A DNA stretch of 64,000 nucleotides from Mixophyes australis (GCA_036250195.1 JAVHZZ010000008.1:763001-827000), one strand, 5' to 3'; numbered from the stretch's first letter, positions 36,101 to 45,541 are shown. Notes: generated by a model from the letters alone, not told the origin. Made by a program: numbers and translations.

Positions 36101-39100
36101 GAGAGGATATATTTATATATATATGGTATATACTATATAGTACATGTGAACGGAACCTTATATGCGAGATCATCCTTCAGGGAGATGGGCACCCCGTAGA
36201 GAAGACCCTTCTGCGGCTCCTTCTTCACCTCCTGCAGCTGCGTCTCACACTCGGCCAGAAAGTCTGTCACACAGTTCACTTCCTTCGTCACTTCCAAAGC
36301 CTTAATGAGAGACAAATGAGGACATTTACTAATACACAAGGGAACCAATCATCAAACAGCTTTCATCAATGTCTGATTGGTAGCCCCACTTGTAGTACAG
36401 TCTGTATTCATGTAAATATTGGGGCTTATTATACCCAGAAATGATAGAGAGACGAGGGGTAATAGCTGTTCCTGTCATCATGCTCATATCTTTGCACAGT
36501 CGCACCTCACAATTGATGCCACCTGGTTAGTAGGACAGATGAGCCCTCATGATGGGAGTAACTGACCAGAGAGATCGGGAGACCCCATAAGGATCTCAGG
36601 GTAGCAGCAGTAACGTGGCGAATGTACAAATACAAAACCAAAATCTCGGAATGAGATTCAGAGTGTGGAGAGGAAATATAGAGGAACCTGAGTAAGCAGA
36701 ATTAGCAGAGTGTTAGAGAGCCGCAGCAGCCACCCCTCTCTCTGGCGTGCCGGCCGTCTCCATGACGACCAGGGCATCACTTCCGGACAACGGCCGGATG
36801 CCGAAAATAAGTTCTGTGCGCTCCGGCAAGCTGAGCAGCCGGGCGCATGTGCAGGGCCGCTCACAGCCTGTGGGCTGATTAAGCAGTGCATATTATTTAT
36901 CAGCCTACATCTGAGTGTAGGTTGAGGGCAAGCTCTGATTGGTTGGTTCAAGTATTTAAGGCAGGGAGGGCTTTGCCTCCCTGCCGGTTATAGCGCTTAC
37001 TTACCAGTTTGCTGACCTGCTCCTGTCTTGCCTGTTGGACCCAGTTCCTGTGGATACTCGGCTATCGCTTGACTATCCACTGCCTTCTATTCAGCCTCCT
37101 GGTCTGCCGCTACGGGCCTGTTTTACCAACTCACACTATGCCTGGACTCCTGGGGGCATCTGAGTACGGGTGAGCACATTAAGCTCTAAGGGAAAGGCGG
37201 CTGCTATAGGTGAAGACCTCCGCCATCTTGTTCTGTTAGTTGGTGATCAGACGTCAGCCTAACCCAGAGCTTATTTAGGGTTTTTTCGTCTCTTTTTAAC
37301 ATCACCTCAGAGGTGCAGTAATCACACCTGACACGTTTTGACTAATCTGAAGCATATTAAAGAACAATCTAAATAATCAACATGTAAATTGTGACACAAA
37401 ATAAGGATGGAAGGCGATTCCGCCCATAGACAATGTAGTAAGTTCCCATCTCATAACCTCATTTCATGCTCAGCTATACGACTGTGGGACTCTGTATCCC
37501 ACAGAACACAAAGGAGATTCCCCCTCTCCATCATATCTCTAGATTTACTCCTGCAAGTAAAAATATAATTTCCCAATGTGCGGGATTATGTACCTTTATC
37601 ATCATCATCATCATCAACATTTATTTATATAGCGCCAGCAGATTCCGTAGCGCTTTACAGTTGGGAACAAACATTAATAAAACAATACTGGTTAATAGAT
37701 ACATACAGAGAGGTAAGAGGGCCCTGCTTGCAGGCTTACAATCTATGGGACCTTTATCTCATGTTGTAGAGCATCTGTCAGATATTTCCTTATCCACACT
37801 CCTGCTCTCCGATCTGTCAGCCGGGCGGGGACTTCCAGGTGCCAGTTCTGGCGGTCATGTGACCCGCGACAGGGAATTTAGACTTCCCATTTAATATTCG
37901 CTTTGACACTTGCAGAGTGTCAGAGCAACAGCGTACTTAGTGTGACTCCTTGAGCCTGTGATTCTTCCCTGCTTCACTCCTATTCTGATCCAGTGTACCA
38001 GACCTCGGCCTACTCACTGACTACCCCACTGGCTGTCCTTGTGTACTGCTGCCATTTGATTCATGTTGTAGACCATACTTGCCAACTCTCTCGGAAAGTC
38101 CGGGAGACTCCTGAAATTCGGGTCCCGGGGGAGCTGGCATTTCTCCCGGATCCAAGATTTCACGCGGTTCTCTGTGAATCACGCCATTTTGGAGGGCGGG
38201 AAGGGGGCGGGGGCGAGGCCAATCGCGTCATTTTGCCCCCCCCCCCCCCCACCACCCCCCGCGACGTACAGTGCGGTTTCGCAGGGGCGGGGCCAAAATG
38301 ACGCTATTGGTCTCGCCCCGCCCTCTCCCGCCCTCCAGTCACACCCCCAACTCCCGGAAGCAAGTTTCCGGGAGTTGGTAAGTATGTTCTAGACCCTGGC
38401 TAGTCGGATACGACACAGCTCGCTCAAAGTGCTCACAGGTACTCCTACTTTGTATTCTAGTCTCCGGTAGTCATTCCTTCTATCTATCCTCTCACATAAG
38501 TAGGCTGAACCAAGGGCCTCGACCTGCGGTCTCCCAGCCGCTAAGTCCATCCCGCCTTGCGGTGGTTCTTGGTGAAAACTAGGGAGGGCGTTAGACTCCG
38601 CGCCTTGCTAAGCCAGCACTAATACTGATTGGAAGAACACCTCTGTGCATAACAGGATCTCAGGGTCAGTGATAGAAATACTCTTTAGGGAGAGAATGAC
38701 AAGTATTGTGTAAGTCACGTGACACGTCAGACTGATCAGGTGACAATGAGCGGACGTGAGAAGATTGCTGTTTGGTACATAAATAGAAGCCCAGGCACGC
38801 ACCCAGGGGGGGTTTCCTAGTCCCCAGAAACCCCCGTCCTGCCTGGGGTGCCCTATCCTTACAGTGGCCCCTATCCCAGGACCCTCCCCAGCTGTGTGAT
38901 CACAGCTCTCTGCCGCAGTCTGGCCCCGCCCCTTCCTCCTACACACACAGCATGGGTGTGATACAGGAGTCAGGAGAAGAAGGTATGACTATATGTGACA
39001 GTTACATGTATGTGTGTTTGACCCTGTGTGTGTTTGCAAGTGTGACCCTATCCTGCCTAAATTGGGACAGACAGGAGATATGCATTTGTGATATTGTCTG

Positions 39101-41050
39101 ACTATTCTAGTTAGATAATTACCAGCTGAAACGAGCCACAAAACTCTGTAAATTGCTAATCAGCTTCTGCCAAAAACCTGTTTCATCCTTTCATCATTTT
39201 TTCCATGAGGCAGCAAACACTAAATATCAGTAACATTAGCAAACAAAACAATATATCACCTAAAAGTACAATATAGACGGCCTATGGATACAGTATAACA
39301 TTTGACCATGTCTGAAGAATTCAGCTTGTGTGATACAGCACAGATATAAACAGACAAGTATCTAATATAGGATATTACTTGAGAATACTCAGTAAGCAGG
39401 TTTGTTACTATAGGAGCATATACAGGACATGACGTTTATGTTAAAGAGCAATGTTGTAAAGCGCACAGGAGCGCACTGGGGTGTTTGAGTTTCAATTATG
39501 ATTCTTGATATGCAGCATCTGGGCTGTTAATCTTGGAAGCATTTAGCTGTAGGTGTAACCAGAATAATCTACAATAATCTCTCAGTACAAAGCATCACGT
39601 ATGATGTTTGGCCACATTCACTATGACTGCACAGCGTCACTTTGCTTATTATTTATTGTAATTATAACTGTTTTTTTATTCAGTACTTAGTGTCATGTAT
39701 TTAGCTGCACATTAGACATAGCAATACATACACATTTTGATGGACCAATGGAATGTTACTGATTGTGTAAAATTATAGCCAGGGGCGGGCTGGGCCGGTC
39801 AGAATCACAGCTGATAGGGCCGGCCGCCCCCCGGAAGCAATGTCGTCGGTTTTTACCGGTGATGCATGTGTGATGCGGCCGCCTGTGTGGCGTGCGCCCC
39901 CCCGGGCTGACATCTGCCAGCCCGCGCCTGATTATAGCCCTGCCCAAACACATGCGGGTCACACCCACTGGTGGCGCAGCGTGGCGTGGAAACCCCCTTC
40001 TCAAATCCTGCGTTTGCCCCTGAGACAACTATAGCACGGCGTAATATGCTGGCGCCAGATGAATAAACAGTAATAACAATATTTCTCACATCTTTCCTCT
40101 ACGGTTTCTATAAACCACAAGCTCTGCGGACCTGCAATGCTGTTTTATGTCCTTATTCATCCGCCAAGCACATTACAAGGTACCTATAGAAAATCAAGTC
40201 CAGCCTCCCCCCACTCTCCACCATTACATTTCTATCCTGCGTTCTGTTCAGCCTCATTCGTCTTTAACATTAATTACGAGAGTGAAAGGATTTTGGGGCT
40301 GTCTCTATTACATCTGGTGCTTTTCTGTGTTTGGAGGTTTTAATTACATTGGCCAACATGGGCTAGAAGTGCAAAATGCATCCGTTATAGGTATCCGGAG
40401 GAGAAATGCACATTTCCCACCCCTTTATTGTATAGAAATAATTCCGTCCCATAAAATGAAATCTTGATTTTGCTCTTTAGTGAAAAATAATGACCCTAAT
40501 CCTCAATTAGCAAGAAATGCTCGATCCACCCCACTTTTCCATGAGACAGTGCAAAGGTTGTGCCCCCACACAAGCCACCATCTTGGTCTGCAAATACTTT
40601 CACTTACTTGTACAACTAGATGTACTTGCACTAAAGTGGGAGGATGAAGTCACAAAACATCTTTTGCGCAGGGCCGTCTTTCCCATTGGGCACAATGGGC
40701 AGGTGCCCGGGGGCCCAAGGGGAAAGGGGGCCCTGGCAGGTCTGCTGCTGTAAAAAAATCCTGTAAAGAAGAAAAAAAAAAAACTTACCTTTTGCGGTCA
40801 CCTGACCGTTCAGGTCAGGTGACGATCCGGCTCACTCCCTGGTCCTCTCTTCCGTGATGCGCTCGCAGTGAATGTCGGGCGCGATGACGTCATCACGCCA
40901 GACATTCACTGCGAGCACAGCATGGAGGAGCACAGCGAAGAGGATTCAACTTATCGCGATTTAATGGTAAGTTAAGAGGGGGATTTAAAAAAAAAAAAAA
41001 AAAAAAGGACTTTACTTTCATAGTTGAAATTGTATGGATCATTTAAGTTG

Positions 41051-41142
<92 letters not shown>

Positions 41143-44100
41143 CACTTTTTTTTTTTTTTTTTATACTTATATATTTATATATAGGGGCCCCGGTGCACTG
41201 CTGTGCCCGGGGGCCCATACTGTTGTTAAGGTGGCCCTGCTTTTGTGCAGCGCTTTTGTGGTTCATAAATGACTCTTAGTGTCACGGTCAGACACAGACA
41301 AAGTGACCAATCAGTACGTAGCTTTAATCAGAGCAGTTCAAGTGAGACAATGAAAGCAGATGTCTAATTGGTTGTTGCACATTTTCACAGTTGTGATTTG
41401 GCCATTGTGCGTTTTTCTCACCTTTTCCACGTACACGTGTAGTACAGTCTCCGGGCTCAGGGATCCTTTCTTCAGCTGCTCCACCAGCTCTGCCAGGGAT
41501 AGGGAGAGGATCCGACTAGCATCAACATTCCCGTACTGGAAGACACATAATACAAGGACTCTGGTGACAGATTACACTTAAGGATCCAGCATAGTGAAAA
41601 GAATTAGTTGTTGGGAAAAGAGAAACAGTGTAGTATAAAAACCAATAATTTGAAGGTCTGAAGATGAACAGTCTCCTCTCCACAGGGAACTTATGATGAT
41701 ATAACATAGATATTTATTACTACCGCTTACATCGAGATGTAACATGAGGCATATCTGTGGCAATAAGCACCTAAAGTCATTTCCAACTTCTATGAAAGTC
41801 AACTAGATCTATTCAATTGTAGTCTTCACATATGCACCATGTACTGCGTCACCACTGTAGCCATTAATCTCTCTATTAGCTTCCCTGCCTGTGCTCACAT
41901 AGGGCCATATTAGCTGTTAGCATTTACTTGTTTATAAAGAAGTACTGGTAGTGATATTTCCATTATTGGTATTTTCTAGTCTTACATGTTTATTCCAGTG
42001 CTGAGATGGGTTGTATATGGTGCATACATGAATCTTACATGAATCATGGTATGCAATATGAGTGTAGCAAGGCAGTCTTGTGCTGTGCAGCCAGGACATC
42101 ATGTCACCATGGACACACAGGATGAAGCAGAGATCAGCTCCTGCAGTGACTCAGAGCTGGGAGGAGAGATGGGAAGGAAGGAATAAACAGGCAGTGAGAG
42201 GTGCTAGGAGACAGTAACGTGTGGCAGCAGCAGGAGAGGTCTGAGAGGAGAGTTTCCTGGAAAGACAGAGTGTGCCAGCAAACAGAGAGACATCAGAGCT
42301 ATAAATAGAGATGCTGGGTGCAGCGCTGCACAGGAAATTATTGTAGCTGGATCCCTGCAGAAAATCAGCTATCAAGCAACGTGAGGGAGATTACACAGCT
42401 GAGCGAGCCTATGTGTGGAGAGGGAGACTTCCACTATTAGCAAATTGTGTGTGAGCAGAGAGACACAGCTAGCAAGATCAGGCATGCAGTTTGACCACGA
42501 CCCAACAGTGGCTAAGACCTTCATCTTCATTCAGAGATATAGAGAGATAAGAAATAGCCATACACTGTGAAACCATTATTGTCACATCCACATAAGAATT
42601 CTTTACCTCTAATCTACATAAGTTAGACCTCCTTATGTAAATCTGTACACATATCAGAGACTGTCTTACTTGTCAGAGACATTCCAAGTATCAGACATCT
42701 AATGCAAATTACCAACGTATCAGCGTATCTACAAGTGCAGTTAACTAGTTAATATTGCCAGGACTGTGATTATTGTGTTAAATCACTGTTGATTGATATT
42801 TTTCCCACTGTGAGTGAGTGAGTGCAGTGTGGAGAGTTCTTGTTTGTTTGTCACTACTGTTCTCGATACTGTTGTCATTATTATCTTCCCCGTTGTCCCA
42901 CTTACCCAGTCCAGTATCTCACCCTCTTTAAATCTGCCTTACCCATTTACTTCTCCCAAAATAAACGCCCAGTCGATTGCTAGTAACCACAGTGTGTGGC
43001 CCATTAATAGTCAGAGTGTTAGTGTGGTCGGATACAAGGGGCTTCCCTGGAGGATCCAGTCACAGTCTGCATCCCACCATACTGTGTACAAGGCTCAGGT
43101 GGAGGCACTGAAGAGAGAGAGACATTTCATCACCCCAACCAGAGTGGGAAACGGGTGCTACATGTGCAGAGTATATCCCGTATATTGATCAGCTGGAACG
43201 AGAGCTGAAACTTCCTCTTTCTAATAATTTGCCCCCAGAGAGGACACTAATGCAGCAATAAACTCCAGAACAGATATTACTACTCTGATAAGCCGATATG
43301 AGCTTGGTAGATTGGACTGTGAGAAGAATACAGATTACATTGTGTACCCAGATACAATACTAGATTCTCTCGTCAGCTCACACTGGTAGAGTCCCATCCA
43401 TATGGCCCAATAAGTTCTTATTATATCCCTGCATTATCAGTGCGGACAGACGTATGAGATCTGAACCTATTAATATATAATTCAGCTCTGTTCCTGAGGG
43501 GCCACGGATCCACATGGTACAGGAGATGGGTTGTTTCAAATGTACTTGATCTCTGTATAAATTAGCTCTTGTACAGGAAAAAATATTCTGACTTTATAAA
43601 TAGAAATATAATATCTGTTCAGAAAATGTTTATAACAAGTGGGACTGTCTTCTTTATAGACACTGATTGTAACAGGGCCACCTAGATGGCAAGAATTAGG
43701 AAAGATTGTCACTCAGGGAATGTGTGATAACGTCTCTCAGAATTGTGAATATGGTTCTTGTTCTAAGGGTGGATTTTGGTAAATTGTGTCACCTTGTAAT
43801 AAGAAACCCTTCTAGAATCAACAAATACCCTTTAATATTGAATAATATTATCCCCATTCACAGTCAGTGACATTCATTTCATACAATATTTATGTTAAAC
43901 TCTCTTTACATTAAGCTGATTATTTTAACAGTTTTTTAAAAAATTTACCATATAACTTCTAACACCTGCATAATACTCTGCATAATAAGTATGACTGACC
44001 TTCTTCTTATCCTGCTTCACAACTTTCTCCATGAGAGCCAAAGACTGGGCCCTCTGTTCCCTGGCATCCCGGATTTTCTGATTGGAGGGTCTCCGATCCA

Positions 44101-44176
44101 TCCATCTGAACACCAGGAAGAAGCCAGCCGCCAGGCAGCACAGCACAGTGACCACCCCGGGCAGGAGAATCAGCAT
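22233..44176 (-). CDS. faah: Fatty acid amide hydrolase (paralogue B), complete 15-exon gene
   Basis: The gene encodes an integral membrane amidase-signature hydrolase that degrades anandamide, oleamide and related fatty acid amides at intracellular membranes. Joining 15 exons with GT/AG borders gives 1722 nt (573 residues plus stop) with phase kept at every junction. Human FAAH has 579 residues and 15 exons. Residues about 2-24 form the membrane anchor, then a basic linker. Lys139 (GVPISLK), Ser214 (GGSSGGE) and Ser238 (GTDVLGSIR) match human Lys142, Ser217 and Ser241 with a constant offset of three. The C-terminal PAGVLPVTTV and VGLPVSVQCVAL segments are intact. I see no stop or frameshift. 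Two further first exons lie upstream. FAAH2 is less likely because the exon structure and N-terminus follow FAAH. Confidence 0.94.
22890..23150 (+). mobile_element. V-SINE-like SINE, 5' truncated
   Basis: The copy contains gaccatggtcttatctgtg, the strongly conserved core tgttctccccgtgtttg...ctccgggtgctccggtttcc and cccacactccaaaatcatac. It then has a degraded tail with ctgtacagcgctgtg. The tRNA-related head seen in the copy at 56741 is missing. It lies in the last intron of gene B (intron 14, 22362-23383). Confidence 0.82.
23384..23529 (-). CDS. faah: faah B exon 14
   Basis: The 146-nt exon (two bases plus 48 codons) has acceptor tcttccag and donor attaag|gtttgt. It encodes FTMLFNILNFPAGVLPVTTV and KHYKGYYNDLWDK, a conserved C-terminal FAAH segment. 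Length and phase match genes A and C. Confidence 0.94.
23602..23850. repeat. 76-bp tandem repeat, three copies
   Basis: Units beginning attctgtgtgatacattg start at 23602, 23678 and 23754, with a partial fourth at 23830. The spacing is exactly 76 bp. It lies in intron 13 of gene B. Confidence 0.92.
24300..24408 (-). CDS. faah: faah B exon 13
   Basis: The exon has acceptor gatttcag and donor atttg|gtaatt. Its 36 codons plus one base encode EYRCDFISEWRKLGLDSLL, then CPMLSPAF and HPGK. This is the segment around the conserved P-x-L-x-P-A and PGK motifs of FAAH. The length (109 nt) matches gene C. Confidence 0.93.
26007..26046 (-). CDS. faah: faah B exon 12 (40 nt)
   Basis: This short exon, one base plus 13 codons, encodes SVKGLWKHYTAIK between acceptor aatttcag and donor attaag|gtaaaa. 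Gene C has a same-length exon encoding SVKELWKHHGAVE. It aligns with the AGKLWEL segment of mammalian FAAH. Confidence 0.9.
26264..26560 (-). mobile_element. 3' LTR with polypurine tract (retrotransposon fragment)
   Basis: On the minus strand, a G-rich tract (agggcggggggttggt) directly precedes TGTTAAGATAG. About 210 bp later comes AATAAA, and the segment closes with CACCTGTTACA. This is the order expected for a polypurine tract followed by a 3' LTR of about 280 bp. No target duplication or coding region was found; it lies in intron 11 of gene B. Confidence 0.4.
26953..27515. repeat. 30-bp minisatellite in faah B intron 11
   Basis: About 19 units of the form ggtgtctgagctctagagaa plus ggtgcaggta, with variants, occupy this block. 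Because 30 is a multiple of three, several frames stay open on both strands and give periodic translations (LVLGHLPAPS and similar), which are not genes. Confidence 0.93.
27645..27688 (-). CDS. faah: faah B exon 11 (44 nt)
   Basis: The exon has acceptor catcttag and donor agtaag|gtaaga. Fourteen codons plus two bases encode FPRIANHLEAHCGV, matching the gene C exon FPRLARVLQNTRGI and human LPRLSAFL. The phase joins exons 10 and 12 exactly. Confidence 0.88.
28187..28286 (-). CDS. faah: faah B exon 10
   Basis: The exon has acceptor ttacag and donor cccatg|gtaagt. It encodes KCDIVDPNLKQQIFLYKIP, then VIAKKIASIFMRPM. This matches the FAAH segment with the conserved VDP that follows the nucleophile domain. 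One base completes the codon split with exon 9. Confidence 0.92.
28495..28703 (-). mobile_element. hAT-like MITE, degenerate copy of the 38074 family
   Basis: The right end reads ctctcccgggagtctcccga, followed by gagagtaggcaactct, the complement of the left end of the element at 38074. Internal cgtcattgatgacgagcc is also shared in kind. The other end is too diverged to place and no target duplication is visible. It is in intron 9 of gene B. Confidence 0.55.
28740..30282. other. faah B intron 9, remainder
   Basis: At about 28741, cagggctggcgctacc resembles a hAT terminus, but no second end was found. The rest holds no recognised exon, RNA gene or repeat. Confidence 0.4.
30283..30380 (-). CDS. 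faah: faah B exon 9
   Basis: The exon has acceptor aaaacag and donor aaatt|gtaagt. It encodes LVPFTPPRIEYALNELCL, then RGFFADGGTTLVDK. This matches human LVPF...LFSDGG in the substrate-channel region. It ends two bases into a codon completed by exon 10. Confidence 0.92.
30645..30713. mobile_element. Very short hAT-type MITE (69 bp)
   Basis: The ends cagaggcgggctgg and ccagccgcgcctg are inverted repeats. The element is flanked by a perfect 8-bp duplication, cacacaga (30637-30644 and 30714-30721). It is related to the 151-bp element at 39780 and lies in intron 8 of gene B. Confidence 0.85.
31083..31208 (-). CDS. faah: faah B exon 8
   Basis: The exon has acceptor attacag and donor cacaag|gtgcgc. 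Its 42 codons encode IYNSSKPLTIGFYDTDGYF, then PHPSMRRAIQETKTLLEAAG. This matches human SSQPLRVGYYETDNY and AMRRAVLETK. Confidence 0.94.
31907..32031 (-). CDS. faah: faah B exon 7
   Basis: The exon has acceptor tttctag and donor gatgag|gtatga. It encodes GPIARDVDSLALLMKAVLCD, then DLFQLDPTVPPVPFKDE, the conserved GPMARDVESLAL block of FAAH. It begins with two bases completing the Ala codon from exon 6. Confidence 0.94.
32135..32335. repeat. 30-bp minisatellite in faah B intron 6
   Basis: About seven units alternate between gtagggacatgtacagagaa and gtagggctatgtacagagaa, each followed by gtagggacat. The two unit types alternate regularly, giving a 60-bp higher period. Confidence 0.92.
32461..32509. 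repeat. (TA)n/(CA)n microsatellite
   Basis: An AT dinucleotide run passes into a short CA run at the border of the Helitron-like element. Confidence 0.95.
32510..32911 (-). mobile_element. Helitron-like non-autonomous element, copy 2
   Basis: This 402-bp copy belongs to the 13649-14297 family, with TCTACTATATAAATGCC at its 5' end and the same tgcatga-gta-tcatgca hairpin and CGGGTTAACTTG at its 3' end (minus strand). About 250 bp of the middle is deleted relative to copy 1. It too sits between AT-dinucleotide tracts, in intron 6 of gene B. Confidence 0.65.
32912..32945. repeat. (TA)n microsatellite
   Basis: An AT dinucleotide run directly abuts the 5' end of the Helitron-like copy. Confidence 0.9.
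33103..33134. repeat. (TA)n microsatellite
   Basis: A short AT dinucleotide run. Confidence 0.9.
33245..33273 (-). CDS. faah: faah B exon 6 (29-nt microexon)
   Basis: Acceptor tcttccag and donor gtcagtg|gtatga enclose 29 nt: one base, nine codons, one base. It encodes SLGICSPVS between RLS of exon 5 and AVMMPGPIARD of exon 7. Both flanking split codons are completed correctly, which is the main support. It is a few residues shorter than the human counterpart (KSGLKGCVYGQE). Confidence 0.78.
33311..33722 (-). mobile_element. Candidate solo LTR
   Basis: On the minus strand the segment starts TGTTACAG, has AATAAACAG about 340 bp in, and ends TTTATCACA. The TG...CA borders and late AATAAA are LTR-like. 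I could not find a matching target duplication, so the limits are uncertain. It is in intron 5 of gene B. Confidence 0.3.
33788..33912. repeat. 29-bp tandem repeat, about four copies
   Basis: Units of attagtgatgtcattac plus agataacagatg recur every 29 bp, for example at 33811 and 33840. Isolated gtgatgtcattat copies follow nearby. Confidence 0.85.
34219..34425 (-). CDS. faah: faah B exon 5, amidase signature
   Basis: The exon has acceptor ttctctag and donor actgag|gtatgt and is 207 nt long. It carries the amidase signature with CGGSSGGECALIAGGG, then GMGTDVLGSIRMPCSFCGVC and GLKPSG. Ser214 and the nucleophile Ser238 are present. The Gly usually before the last GS is Leu here (DVLGS against DIGGS), a small departure next to the nucleophile. 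Confidence 0.95.
34806..35525 (-). mobile_element. Solo LTR with 5-bp target duplication
   Basis: The 720-bp segment starts tgtcacgaacg and ends aatcgtcaca on the plus strand. It is flanked by perfect cctgg duplications (34801-34805 and 35526-35530). On the minus strand AATAAATCC lies close to the 3' end, giving the orientation. No internal retroviral or gypsy coding sequence is present, so it is a recombined solo LTR. A MITE is nested inside it. It lies in intron 4 of gene B. Confidence 0.8.
35185..35361. mobile_element. MITE with TA duplication, nested in the solo LTR
   Basis: The 177-bp element has long inverted repeats: ggggtaaatgtatcaagctg at the left and its complement at the right, with the match continuing through gagagtttt. 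TA dinucleotides flank it (35183-35184, 35362-35363), as expected of Tc1/mariner-type MITEs. The nesting shows it is younger than the LTR. Confidence 0.85.
35595..35728 (-). CDS. faah: faah B exon 4
   Basis: The exon has acceptor tccacag and donor ataaa|gtaaat and is 134 nt long. It encodes GHNSNCGLVHFLGTDEAEDS, then PVVQVLKKQGAIPFVRTNIP and QSL. This matches human GAVPFVHTNVPQSM. The last two bases make an Asn codon with exon 5. Confidence 0.93.
36157..36300 (-). CDS. faah: faah B exon 3, catalytic lysine
   Basis: The exon has acceptor cattaag and donor tataag|gttccg. Its 48 codons encode NCVTDFLAECETQLQEV, then KGLLYGVPISLKDDLAYK. The Lys of SLK is residue 139, equivalent to catalytic Lys142 of human FAAH. 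Confidence 0.95.
37597..37752 (-). repeat. L2-type LINE or SINE 3' tail
   Basis: A (tca)n run is followed by tttatttatatagcgccagc, then gattccgtagcgctttacag, and ends with gcttacaatctatggg. It is very close to the tail of the element at 2205. Confidence 0.8.
37900..38640 (+). repeat. LTR-like fragment split by a MITE
   Basis: Two stretches, 37900-38065 and 38395-38640, have the C/T-rich style of a gypsy-type LTR and leader, with phrases such as ctgcttcactcctattctg and gaccctggctagtcgg. They become contiguous if the MITE at 38074 is removed. I could not define ends or a primer site. Confidence 0.3.
38074..38386. mobile_element. hAT-like MITE, 313 bp
   Basis: The inverted ends are catacttgccaactctc and ggagttggtaagtatg. 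They are flanked by 8-bp near-identical repeats, ttgtagac (38066-38073) and ttctagac (38387-38394). The interior is G/C-rich with complementary arms built on gtccgggag and ggcggg. An older copy is at 28495. Confidence 0.82.
39780..39930. mobile_element. hAT-type MITE, 151 bp
   Basis: The ends are caggggcgggctggg and cagcccgcgcctg, with a perfect 8-bp duplication, attatagc (39772-39779 and 39931-39938). The ends are shared with the 69-bp element at 30645. It is in intron 2 of gene B. Confidence 0.88.
40669..41239. mobile_element. hAT-type non-autonomous element, 571 bp
   Basis: The ends are cagggccgtctt and aaggtggccctg. They are flanked by cttttgcg and cttttgtg (40661-40668 and 41240-41247), an 8-bp duplication with one mismatch. 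Inside are a long palindrome at about 40860-40916 (gtgaatgtcgggcg and complement around gatgacgtcatc) and an expanded (TA)n tract. No transposase frame is present. Confidence 0.85.
41053..41136. repeat. (TA)n microsatellite inside the hAT element
   Basis: An uninterrupted AT dinucleotide tract of about 84 bp. Confidence 0.95.
41422..41535 (-). CDS. faah: faah B exon 2
   Basis: The exon has acceptor tcttccag and donor gaaaag|gtgaga. Its 38 codons encode YGNVDASRILSLSLAELVEQ, then LKKGSLSPETVLHVYVEK. It matches the human segment with LPLPQLVQKL and LAPEAVLFTYVGK. It starts and ends in phase 0, so any of the three first exons upstream can join it without a frame change. Confidence 0.93.
41536..43999. 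other. faah B intron 1 (from exon 1A)
   Basis: The stretch 42050-43190 is purine-rich and then holds a weak plus-strand open frame (42814-43188) with protein-like but unrecognised content (SVSVVGYKGLPWRIQSQS). It may be an old retroelement leader and gag. Nothing could be named with confidence. Confidence 0.35.
44000..44176 (-). CDS. faah: faah B first exon 1A
   Basis: The exon has 59 codons from an ATG at 44174-44176 (A at -3) to donor aagaag|gtcagt. It encodes a hydrophobic anchor (MLILLPGVVTVLCCLAAGFF, then LVFRWMDRR) and a linker, REQRAQSLALMEKVVKQDKK. This has the same layout as the human N-terminus (anchor, RW, basic helix with RARQRQRAGL). I chose this ATG because the frame upstream lacks hydrophobic FAAH-like sequence. 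It is the first exon nearest to exon 2. Confidence 0.88.
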
Positions 44177-44496
44177 AGTCTCACTGTCTGCTCCTGATCT
44201 GTGCCACTCTCTGGGGTCTGGCCGCCCTGCCCAGCAGAGACAATGGAAGATTACTGCCACAAATAGCAGCTAATCTCACCACGCTGGCAGAATGCCCACA
44301 ATCTATTATAATATATCTATGTATATCACTGATCCAAGCCAGTGATAACCAGCAATACCCGTCACGTTGGGATAAATTGAAAAACCCCCATAGCATTCCT
44401 TTCATTTTCTCCTGAACTTCTATATAGCATGGAGACGGTTTTGACAACAGACATTTGTATAAGACTGACAGCTCCAGGCGTTCTACTGGGCATATA

Positions 44497-45541
44497 CACT
44501 CAGTGGTCACTTTAATAGGTACACCTTTATATTACTGGATAGGACACCCAGGAGAGCCTGAATTCTTTGTGGCATGGATACAACAGGGTGCTGGGAACAT
44601 TCCTTAGATCTGGTCTATGGTGACATGATCACACCACACAGTTGCTGCAGATTTGTTGCCTGCACATTCATGCTGCCAATCTCCAGTTCCACCAAATCCC
44701 ACAGCTGCTCTAAAGGGCTGAGATCTGGTGACTGTGGAGGCCATTGGAGTACAGTGATCTCATTGTCATGTTGGTGGAACCAGCTAGAGATGACATGCGT
44801 TTGGTGACATGGTGCGTTATCCTGCTGGAAGCAGCTAATAGAAGATGGGCAGACTGTGGCCATAAAGGGCTGCACACGGTCAACATTAATACTCAGGTAG
44901 GCTGTGGAATTTAAATGATGCTCAATTGGTATGTGTGCCAAGAAAACATTCCCCAAACAGTTACTGTACCAGGCTGCACCACTGACACAAGGCACGAAGG
45001 ATCCATGGATTCACGCTGTTTATGCCAAATTATGACCGTACCATCTGCATGTGGCAGCAGAAATCGAGGTTACAGACCAGGCAATGTTTCTCCAATCTTT
45101 AACTGTCCAGTTTTGGTGAGCCTGGGCCCACTGTAACCTCAGTTTCCTGTTCTTAGCTGACAGGAGTGGATCCTGGTGTGGTCTTCTATAGCCCATCCAA
45201 GGTATAACTTGCTGCGTGTAAAGAGATGGTCTTCTGCTTGTACCGGTCTGGTCATTTTTCTCTGACCTTTCTCATTAACAAGGCATTTTCAACCACAGTA
45301 CTGGCACTCAGTGGATGTTTTTTCCCCCACGCTATTATCTGTAAACTCTAGAGACTGTTGAAAATCCTAGGAGATCAGGAGTTTCTGAGGTACCCAAACC
45401 ACCCATCCAACAATCATTCCAACCTGAACCCCTTGATCATGTCTGCATGGTTTTATGCATTGAGTTGCTACCACATGATTGGCTCCTATTTGCAGTAAGG
45501 CACAGATGTACGGGTGTACCTAACAAAGTGACCACTGAGAG
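44497..45541 (-). mobile_element. Degenerate Tc1-like DNA transposon
   Basis: Inverted ends (cactcagtggtcacttt, then aataggtacacc) face a right end ending gtgtacctaacaaagtgacc plus actgag. Flanking TA dinucleotides lie at 44495-44496 and 45542-45543. The length (1045 bp) is about that of an autonomous Tc1 element. Transposase remnants run on the minus strand. Its low end is about 320 bp upstream of the exon 1A start codon, so it occupies what should be the exon 1A promoter-proximal region. Confidence 0.88.
44615..45480 (-). pseudogene. Tc1-type transposase, broken
   Basis: A minus-strand frame at 44615-44995 carries SCFQQDNAPCHQTHV, with the second catalytic Asp, and QWPPQSPDLSPLEQLWD, with the third acidic residue. 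Upstream pieces such as LQWAQAHQNWTVKDW appear in other frames. Stops and frame shifts separate them, so no active enzyme is encoded. Confidence 0.85.

Larger units (their letters stand above)
36301..41421. other. faah B intron 2
   Basis: This intron of about 5.1 kb holds a LINE tail, three hAT-type elements and LTR-like leader fragments, listed separately. I saw no further exon in it. Confidence 0.6.
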
